NCBI GenBank assembly: GCA_002352205.1
Contig: DEHZ01000002.1
Location: forward strand, 62,001 to 126,000
Direction of reading: 5' to 3'
DNA: 64,000 nt
Source of the DNA: Flavobacterium sp. UBA2787
Lineage (GTDB): Bacteria; Bacteroidota; Bacteroidia; Flavobacteriales; Flavobacteriaceae
A program made the translations under genes and the position numbers. Each line of letters opens with the position of its first letter. The stretch's first letter is position 1. Positions 58,614 through 64,000 of the stretch are shown piece by piece. Below the pieces are notes generated by a model, which was not told where the DNA came from, ran no database searches, and was given only the letters and a program-made list of their open reading frames with translations.

Positions 58614-59518
58614 ATTTCCTTTTTTTGATAAGCTATTAATTCAACTGGTCCTTCTAATATTTCTTTTACAATTTGCAACGTTCCATCGGATTTGGTATCA
58701 ATAAACCATTTAATTAACGAAATCGTACCTTCCACAATTTCGATTCCGGTTATACTTCTGGGATGGACACAACTTCCGGAATTAAAATAATTTATTGAAT
58801 TGTCATTAGTATTGGGAAATCGCGGCCGATGTGTGTGACCGGTAATAGTTATGATGTTGTGATTACTTACTATCCATTTTTTAATTCGTCGTTCGACTTT
58901 AATTAATTCAACATAATTTTTTGCCGGACTCGTTGGATCTTGTATTCCCCAAACCTGAAGTGGCTTCCATAAAATTTGAACTAAAAACCGATTGATTTTC
59001 CATCCGATATAATTCATAAAATCAGCTTGATGAACATGTGCAAAAAAGAGCTTTTGACCTGTTTCTGAATTTTCTAAAACAATGGCCTCACTATATTCAA
59101 TTCCAGGGAAAAGGGGTTCATCTTTCTCCGTTTTAGGATCGAAGAAAGTGCTTAATTTTTTCTTTACAAAATCTTTGTCTCGATAAACCATATCGTGATT
59201 GCCATAAATCATATGCAGGCGATTGGAATCGTGAAATTTTTTCAAAAGCATATAAACATTTTTATGGGCTTCAAAAATTTCTTTAAAAAATAGGTTTTCC
59301 CATAATTCATCACCGTCGCCCAATTCGCAATAGCTAAAACCCTCAGTAAAATAATGATTCATTGCGTGGAAATAGATGTTTCGATTGTTTGCAAAATCAT
59401 CAGCAAAACTGGCATCTCCACGATGACAATCGCTAAAAAGAATGAACTTTGACTTATTGTCAAACGAAATTCTTTTCGCATTTTCAAAAGCTCTTGTAAG
59501 TCGGGTTTGTGATGACAT
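58610..59518 (-). CDS. Calcineurin-like metallophosphoesterase
   Basis: The 302-residue cytoplasmic protein has the metallophosphoesterase metal ligands in order: FSDCHRGD (Asp30, His32), GDGDELWENL near 67-76, YGNHDMVYRD near 110-119, a histidine in FFAHVHQADF near 165 and GHTHRPRFPN near 218-227. This is a close variant of the UDP-2,3-diacylglucosamine hydrolase (LpxH-like) pattern, but the sequence is too different to name a substrate. The GDSL lipoprotein gene follows with a four-base overlap. Confidence 0.88.
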   Translation of the reverse strand: MSSQTRLTRAFENAKRISFDNKSKFILFSDCHRGDASFADDFANNRNIYFHAMNHYFTEGFSYCELGDGDELWENLFFKEIFEAHKNVYMLLKKFHDSNRLHMIYGNHDMVYRDKDFVKKKLSTFFDPKTEKDEPLFPGIEYSEAIVLENSETGQKLFFAHVHQADFMNYIGWKINRFLVQILWKPLQVWGIQDPTSPAKNYVELIKVERRIKKWIVSNHNIITITGHTHRPRFPNTNDNSINYFNSGSCVHPRSITGIEIVEGTISLIKWFIDTKSDGTLQIVKEILEGPVELIAYQKKEI

Positions 59519-59546
59519 AATTAGAAATAATCGAATCTTAAAGATA

Positions 59547-59578
59547 TAAAAAAAACCTCCAAAATTGCTTTGGAGGTT
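59547..59578 (-). terminator. Terminator of the M43 protease gene
   Basis: AACCTCCAAA (59554-59563) and TTTGGAGGTT (59569-59578) form a perfect 10-bp stem with a 5-base loop. On the minus strand a run of 9 T follows (complement of 59547-59555). Confidence 0.9.
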
Positions 59579-59600
59579 AAAAATTATAATTTGTTTAAGT

Positions 59601-61634
59601 TTAATTTTTTATAAATCGAATAACTGTTGATTGATCCTCTTTGATAATTTTGATGAAGTAAACTCCGGAACTGTAAGTGGCTGTGTTTACAGTTAAATCG
59701 GAATTTGAATTTACTTTTTTATTCTCAATTATTTGACCTAAACTGTTGTAGACTGTGAATTGATTTGGTAGACCAATTTCGTCGGAAATAGTGATATTTA
59801 ATTGTGAACTAACCGGATTTGGATATATCTTGATTCCATTTGAAAAACTATTTTCATTTGTGCTTAAGTTTTGATCTATTCCAAATGTTCTTGATTCAGA
59901 TGCTCCAAATTCTCCACCTGAAACGATTATTTCATTTTCAAAGGTTTTAATTTCATAAATTCCAATTCCATACTCACAACAAATTCCATCTTCAAATTCA
60001 TCAAAAATTGTAAAAGTGTAACACTCATTATCTAAAACGGCTATAGTTTCATTATACTCAGTATTGTCTTCGTAAGGACCGCCGCTAGCTATTTCATTGT
60101 TATTACTATCTAACAAAACCCAAGTGGTTTCATCTCCATAATCATCTGTTAAAATAGTAATTGTAATTTGTTCTGTATTAGCTAACACAACATCAAAATT
60201 TTGACTTTTTGTGCTGTTTAATTCATTGTCGTCATTAACACCATTTACAGATGTTACAGAGGCATTGAATGTATTGTTTCCTGCGTTAGTTGTTAAAGAA
60301 GGTAAATTAATAATTGCATTTTGACCGTTTGTAAGTGTACCATTCCAGTTGAATGTTAAGTCATTATTTCCATCTGTATTATAGGTGATTTCAGCTGAGG
60401 AAATTGTATTGTTACCAATATTTGTTAATCGTAAAGATGGAGATAATGTGGTGCCACATTCAGCTAAATTTAAATCTAAAATATCAAGTGATCCGTCATT
60501 GTCATACGTTTGACCAGGTTGACAACCTAATGAAGCTCCTAAAGTCGCTCTTCGTTGTGCATTCGTCAAAACAGCAGTCATTCTATCCTTTTGATCTTGT
60601 GTAAATACGTTCATACAAGCATCGTCCGAATAATCCATATAATTTTCAACCATATCTAAACCAGGAAATGACGGGCAAGAATCCATTCCAACCGAACAAC
60701 CACTATTTGCTGCAGAAGCTCTTGGTGTATCTTCGCAATAATCATCCGCATCGCAATTTCCATCACCCCAAATATGTCTTAATCCTAAGTAGTGGCCAAC
60801 TTCGTGCGTTGTGGTTCTTCCTTTGTCATTTGGAGCAAAATAAGTTCCCGCTGGATAAATATCGCTTGAGCCAAAATAGCGATGACCAATAACTACACCG
60901 TCTGTGTTTGCAGGGCCGGTTCCTTCTTCAAGCCCTTCTAATCCGGAGCCTGACGGAAACTGAGCATAGCCTAAAATTTCGCCAATTTCAAAGCCAAAAA
61001 ATTTGAGAGCAACTTTATTAACCACCCAAATATTTAAATATTCGTTGGGATTCCATTGTGTTTGAGGTTTTATTTCTTCATTTATTTCATCCATTTCCCA
61101 ACTGGCTTCGCTTCCTAAATTGTAACGATTTATACCGGTCGTAAATAATCCGTTTGGATCGCGTTGAGCCATACAAAACTGAATTTCAGTATCAACTCCT
61201 ACCGGATTTGTGTTGAATCCGGGAGTTCCTGCAATTCTTCCGAAATCCTGATTTAAAACTGCAATTTGTGAAAGAATTTGTGCATCGGTAATATTTTCAT
61301 TTACACCTAATCCGTCACCGTTGTGAATGACGTGAACAACAACCGGAATGGTAATGACATTTAAAATCGAATTATCATTTTGCCTTGAAGCCAATCTGTT
61401 TGCTTTGATGGCTTCAATTTTTGGGGCTAACCAATTTTCAAATTGAGTATCACTATTTCGGTTTGGATAAAGTTCCCGAAGTTTTTGCTCGTTTTCAGTG
61501 GTTGCACATTTAATTTTTTCTAATTTCGATTTTCCAAATTGAATTGCATTTCCATTATTTTGTCCGATAACGGAAAAATGTGAGAACAAAACAAACGATA
61601 AAAAGAAAAGTGTTGAAGTAAAATTTTTATTCAT
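59601..61634 (-). CDS. Secreted M43 (pappalysin-type) zinc metalloprotease with T9SS sorting domain
   Basis: The 677-residue protein starts at MNKNFTSTLFFLSFVLFSHFS (signal peptide); the upstream ATG (61667) is not needed. A propeptide of about 90 residues precedes the protease (IPVVVHVIHNGDGLGVNENI near 95). The zinc site HEVGHYLGLRHIWG begins at His277, with the Met-turn region VENYMDYSDDACMNVFT near 335-351. A CARDB-like domain follows, then a lectin/CUB-like stretch (YGDETTWVLLDSNNNEIASGG) and a type A T9SS sorting domain (IKIYPNPVSSQLNITISD). It is exported by T9SS and probably degrades protein outside the cell. The paired Cys residues near the zinc site fit a disulfide-stabilised secreted enzyme. 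Confidence 0.93.
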   Translation of the reverse strand: MNKNFTSTLFFLSFVLFSHFSVIGQNNGNAIQFGKSKLEKIKCATTENEQKLRELYPNRNSDTQFENWLAPKIEAIKANRLASRQNDNSILNVITIPVVVHVIHNGDGLGVNENITDAQILSQIAVLNQDFGRIAGTPGFNTNPVGVDTEIQFCMAQRDPNGLFTTGINRYNLGSEASWEMDEINEEIKPQTQWNPNEYLNIWVVNKVALKFFGFEIGEILGYAQFPSGSGLEGLEEGTGPANTDGVVIGHRYFGSSDIYPAGTYFAPNDKGRTTTHEVGHYLGLRHIWGDGNCDADDYCEDTPRASAANSGCSVGMDSCPSFPGLDMVENYMDYSDDACMNVFTQDQKDRMTAVLTNAQRRATLGASLGCQPGQTYDNDGSLDILDLNLAECGTTLSPSLRLTNIGNNTISSAEITYNTDGNNDLTFNWNGTLTNGQNAIINLPSLTTNAGNNTFNASVTSVNGVNDDNELNSTKSQNFDVVLANTEQITITILTDDYGDETTWVLLDSNNNEIASGGPYEDNTEYNETIAVLDNECYTFTIFDEFEDGICCEYGIGIYEIKTFENEIIVSGGEFGASESRTFGIDQNLSTNENSFSNGIKIYPNPVSSQLNITISDEIGLPNQFTVYNSLGQIIENKKVNSNSDLTVNTATYSSGVYFIKIIKEDQSTVIRFIKN

Positions 61635-61688
61635 ATTTGCTGTCTGTAAGTGATTTAAAGGTCGCAATATATAAATAATTTTAACTAC

Positions 61689-62477
61689 TTATTCACTTAA
61701 AGTAAGATTTGCTTCAAGAATTTTTTCTTCAATCGCATTCCAAAGACCAATTCGTTTTTCTAATGCTTGAATGGAAATTTCTTCCACCTCTTTCCATTTG
61801 GTTTCACTTTCTCCACATAATTCGTTTATCATTAGCATTGCCATCGGACCGTGTTCATCTCCGTCTAACTCGATATGTCTTTCAAAATAATAAATCAATT
61901 TAGATAAATCGGTTTCGGGAAAATTAGTTTGAAAATTTTTCAAAATAGCGGTAAACATTTCCGGAATTAAATCTTCTCGTCCAAAAGTGAAAGCGGCAGC
62001 AATTTCGTGCGGTTTGCCTTGTTCAATCACTCGGAAAGTAAAATCAAGAAAATCTTTTATGTTTGGATGTAAATCACTTTTTCTAATGGAAACAAATATG
62101 TTTTGGGTTTGAATGACATTTACTAAAAATGATTCAATCGGTTTGGTATCTGCACCAGATGATTTCATTGCATCAATATACATTTCATAGTGACTTTGTC
62201 TTTTTCCGTCAAGAGAAATATCGGTTTCTTCAGCCAATACAATTTCATTAATCAAATACCTCGTTTCCGGATTTCCGATAGGTAACCACGGAGTAACCGT
62301 ACACGTTAAAGTGGCTTGTAGAGCTTTGAGGAGCGACATAAAATCCCAAACGGCATAAATGTGACATTCCTGAAATTGCCTTAAATCATCAATGGTTTTG
62401 ATTTTTTCATATAAAGGATGATGTAATAATTGTTCTTTTTGTGGTTGTATTTTTTTGTTGATGGTAGAAATGTTCAT
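61689..62477 (-). CDS. DUF3050 protein (heme-oxygenase-like fold)
   Basis: The 262-residue cytoplasmic, all-helical protein matches DUF3050. LLHHPLYEKIKTIDDLRQFQECHIYAVWDFMSLLKALQ near the N-terminus, VTPWLPIGNPETRYLINEIVLAEETD, and FTFGREDLIPEMF with YYFERHIELDGDEHGPMA in the second half are the family's marks. His and Glu residues in HIYAVWD, EIVLAEE and ERHIELD are placed like metal ligands of the heme-oxygenase-like diiron oxidase group; this is inference. Its promoter overlaps the acyl-CoA dehydrogenase terminator. Confidence 0.88.
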   Translation of the reverse strand: MNISTINKKIQPQKEQLLHHPLYEKIKTIDDLRQFQECHIYAVWDFMSLLKALQATLTCTVTPWLPIGNPETRYLINEIVLAEETDISLDGKRQSHYEMYIDAMKSSGADTKPIESFLVNVIQTQNIFVSIRKSDLHPNIKDFLDFTFRVIEQGKPHEIAAAFTFGREDLIPEMFTAILKNFQTNFPETDLSKLIYYFERHIELDGDEHGPMAMLMINELCGESETKWKEVEEISIQALEKRIGLWNAIEEKILEANLTLSE

Positions 62478-62527
62478 AGCTTTTTTATTTATAAATACGA
62501 AGTATAAAGGTTGATAGTTTTACTTTA

Positions 62528-62535
62528 CAAAGCTA
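62528..62535 (-). promoter_or_regulatory. -7 box of the DUF3050 gene
   Basis: TAGCTTTG on the minus strand fits TAnnTTTG and ends 50 bases before the ATG at 62477. It directly abuts the terminator of the preceding gene. Confidence 0.5.
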
Positions 62536-62565
62536 AAAAAGCTTCCTCGAACGAAGAAGCTTTTT
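62536..62565 (-). terminator. Terminator of the acyl-CoA dehydrogenase gene
   Basis: AAAAAGCTTC (62536-62545) pairs with GAAGCTTTTT (62556-62565); inner bases CTCG/CGAA extend the stem. On the minus strand it ends in T6. It lies 24 bases after the stop of the acyl-CoA dehydrogenase gene. Confidence 0.88.
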
Positions 62566-62588
62566 GGATTATTTTAATGATTGTTTAC

Positions 62589-63767
62589 TTATTTGAATGC
62601 CTGCATACCGGTAATATCTGCTCCGGTAATAAGTAAGTGAATGTCGTGCGTGCCTTCATACGTAATCACAGATTCTAAATTCATACTGTGTCGCATGATT
62701 GAATATTCACCTGTAATTCCCATTCCGCCAAGTATTTGACGAGCTTCTCTAGCAATATTTATAGCCATGTCCACATTATTTCTTTTTGCCATAGAAATTT
62801 GAGCAGTGGTTGCTTTTCCTTCATTTCGCAAAACACCTAAACGCCAGGTTAACAATTGAGCTTTTGTGATTTCGGTAATCATTTCGGCTAATTTTTTTTG
62901 TTGCAGTTGTGTTGCAGCAATAGGCTTATCAAACTGAATTCGCTCTTTTGCATAGCGTAAAGCCGTATCATAACAATCCATAGCAGCACCAATCGCACCC
63001 CAAGCAATTCCGTAACGAGCAGAATCTAAACAGCCTAGTGGAGCACCTAAACCTGATTTATTTGGCAATAGATTTTCCTTTGGCACTTTTACATTATCAA
63101 AAATTAATTCACCAGTTGCAGATGCACGAAGTGACCATTTATTGTGTGTTTCAGGAGTAGTAAAACCTTCCATTCCGCGTTCTACTATTAAGCCGTGAAT
63201 TCTTCCTTCTTCATTTTTTGCCCAAACAACTGCAATATCTGCAAAAGGAGCATTGGAAATCCACATTTTGGCTCCGTTTAACAAATAATAATCACCTTTA
63301 TCTTTAAAGTTAGTTGTCATTCCGCCCGGATTTGAGCCGTGGTCAGGTTCAGTTAAACCAAAGCAACCCATCATTTCACCTGTGGCTAATTTTGGTAAAT
63401 ATTTCATGCGTTGTTCTTCGTTTCCATATTTCCAAATTGGATACATAACTAAAGAAGACTGAACAGACGATGTAGAACGAACTCCAGAATCACCTCTTTC
63501 GATTTCCTGCATGATTAATCCATAAGAAATTTGGTCTAAGCCTGCACCACCATATTCTTCTGGTATATAAGGTCCAAAACCCCCGATTTCCCCCAAACCT
63601 TTTATGATTTGTTTTGGAAATTCTGCCCGTTGAGCGTAATCTTCAATTATTGGAGAAACTTCTCTTTTAACCCAAGCACGTGCAGAATCACGCACTAATT
63701 TATGCTCATCCGTTAACAAATCGTCTAATAAATAATAATCAGGAGCTTGAAATAAGTCTGGTTTCAT
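62589..63767 (-). CDS. Acyl-CoA dehydrogenase, glutaryl-CoA dehydrogenase-like
   Basis: This FAD enzyme of 392 residues oxidises an acyl-CoA at the alpha-beta bond. The family signatures are present: GCFGLTEPDHGSNPGGMTT near 129-147 (first ACADH signature), KMWISNAPFADIAVVWAKN near 162-180, and the catalytic glutamate in VITYEGTHDIHLLITG (Glu371). The sequence from KPDLFQAPDYYLLDDLLT and SARYGIAWGAIGAAMDCYDTAL fits the glutaryl-CoA dehydrogenase group, which would link it to lysine or tryptophan degradation. The frame extends to 63818, but the promoter box at 63788-63795 rules that out, so the ATG at 63767 is used. Confidence 0.93.
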   Translation of the reverse strand: MKPDLFQAPDYYLLDDLLTDEHKLVRDSARAWVKREVSPIIEDYAQRAEFPKQIIKGLGEIGGFGPYIPEEYGGAGLDQISYGLIMQEIERGDSGVRSTSSVQSSLVMYPIWKYGNEEQRMKYLPKLATGEMMGCFGLTEPDHGSNPGGMTTNFKDKGDYYLLNGAKMWISNAPFADIAVVWAKNEEGRIHGLIVERGMEGFTTPETHNKWSLRASATGELIFDNVKVPKENLLPNKSGLGAPLGCLDSARYGIAWGAIGAAMDCYDTALRYAKERIQFDKPIAATQLQQKKLAEMITEITKAQLLTWRLGVLRNEGKATTAQISMAKRNNVDMAINIAREARQILGGMGITGEYSIMRHSMNLESVITYEGTHDIHLLITGADITGMQAFK

Positions 63768-63787
63768 TTGAATCAATTTAAGTTGGA

Positions 63788-63795
63788 CAAAAGTA
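63788..63795 (-). promoter_or_regulatory. -7 box of the acyl-CoA dehydrogenase gene
   Basis: TACTTTTG on the minus strand fits TAnnTTTG. TTG occurs 15 or 20 bases upstream (complements at 63811 and 63816). The remaining bases to 64000 are AT-rich and show no gene. Confidence 0.55.
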
Positions 63796-64000
63796 AGTAA
63801 AGAAATGTAACAAATCAATTAACAATTGTTATATTTTTAAGTTTTTTAAATGCTATTTAGTGCAAATAGTAAAGCAAAAAGTAGCAAATTCTAATATAAA
63901 AGATAGTTTACTTTAAAAAGCTTAACTTTATAGAAATAATACTACACTCGAATAGTGTTTGTTCTACAGACAATGAATATTATTCTTATTACATTTGTTA

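Noticed and set aside
1-64000. CRISPR arrays, tRNA or rRNA genes, IS elements, prophage
   Set aside because: No regularly spaced long repeats with spacers, no cloverleaf sequences in the gaps, and no transposase, integrase or phage structural genes were found. The tandem 7-8 bp repeats have no spacers.

Overview
The window looks like a chromosomal segment of a Flavobacteriaceae bacterium, most likely Flavobacterium or a close relative. The reasons are low GC, the Bacteroidetes promoter box TAnnTTTG in front of many genes, almost no Shine-Dalgarno sequences, type IX secretion (T9SS) C-terminal sorting domains on three proteins, a TonB-dependent receptor with a carboxypeptidase-regulatory-like N-terminus, and several families typical of this phylum (DUF5686, DUF4271, DUF4296, DUF3098). 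No rRNA, tRNA, CRISPR array, transposase, integrase or phage gene was found. Most of the window is conserved housekeeping DNA with a few accessory stretches.

Layout. 1-7.8 kb, minus strand: the 5' part of asnS, an RND/MMPL exporter, a DUF5686 outer-membrane protein, frr, pyrH and a patatin. 7.8-12.3 kb: a thioredoxin-like gene, then on the minus strand ftsX, DUF3098, uppP and truB, followed by a ParE-type toxin-antitoxin pair coupled to a cysteine hydrolase gene. 12.4-15.5 kb: leuS, with an enlarged insert before KMSKS. 15.6-24.9 kb: two small beta-barrel proteins, a Na/Pi cotransporter gene broken by an in-frame stop, a YugP-like zinc peptidase, an Lrp regulator, a saccharopine dehydrogenase-like enzyme, DUF423 and pckA. 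24.9-32.5 kb: hemD, DUF4271, a DPM1-like glycosyltransferase, dihydroorotase, a DUF4296 lipoprotein, an epimerase, tyrS and a LuxE/PaaK-like enzyme. 32.5-41.6 kb: a surface/uptake locus (two T9SS proteins, two lipoproteins, a TonB receptor) divergent from a PhoB/PhoR-like two-component system. 41.6-44.4 kb: a glycosyltransferase, trmB, LysE and an alkyltransferase-like protein. 44.4-54.5 kb: two unknown genes and a sigma-54-type two-component system divergent from a four-gene efflux operon (HlyD, ABC ATPase, permease, TolC). 54.8-57.9 kb: an Fe-S/redox group (Mrp, NifU C-terminal-like, ferredoxin reductase, ferredoxin). 57.9-64 kb, minus strand: a GDSL lipoprotein, a metallophosphoesterase, an M43 metalloprotease with a T9SS tail, DUF3050 and an acyl-CoA dehydrogenase.

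The strongest unexplained signals are regulatory or structural. The intergenic region between the TonB receptor and the phoB-like gene carries five in-phase 11-bp repeats (core NGTTA), as expected of a tandem PhoB-family binding array. Three families of 7-8 bp tandem repeats occur: a TTTCARG heptamer in two intergenic regions and in frame inside leuS, an NNNCTCAG octamer directly before two start codons, and a CCCGCAA heptamer. A small hairpin element sits behind tolC between two exact 16-bp direct repeats. Promoter boxes were used to correct several start codons; these starts are given in the features.
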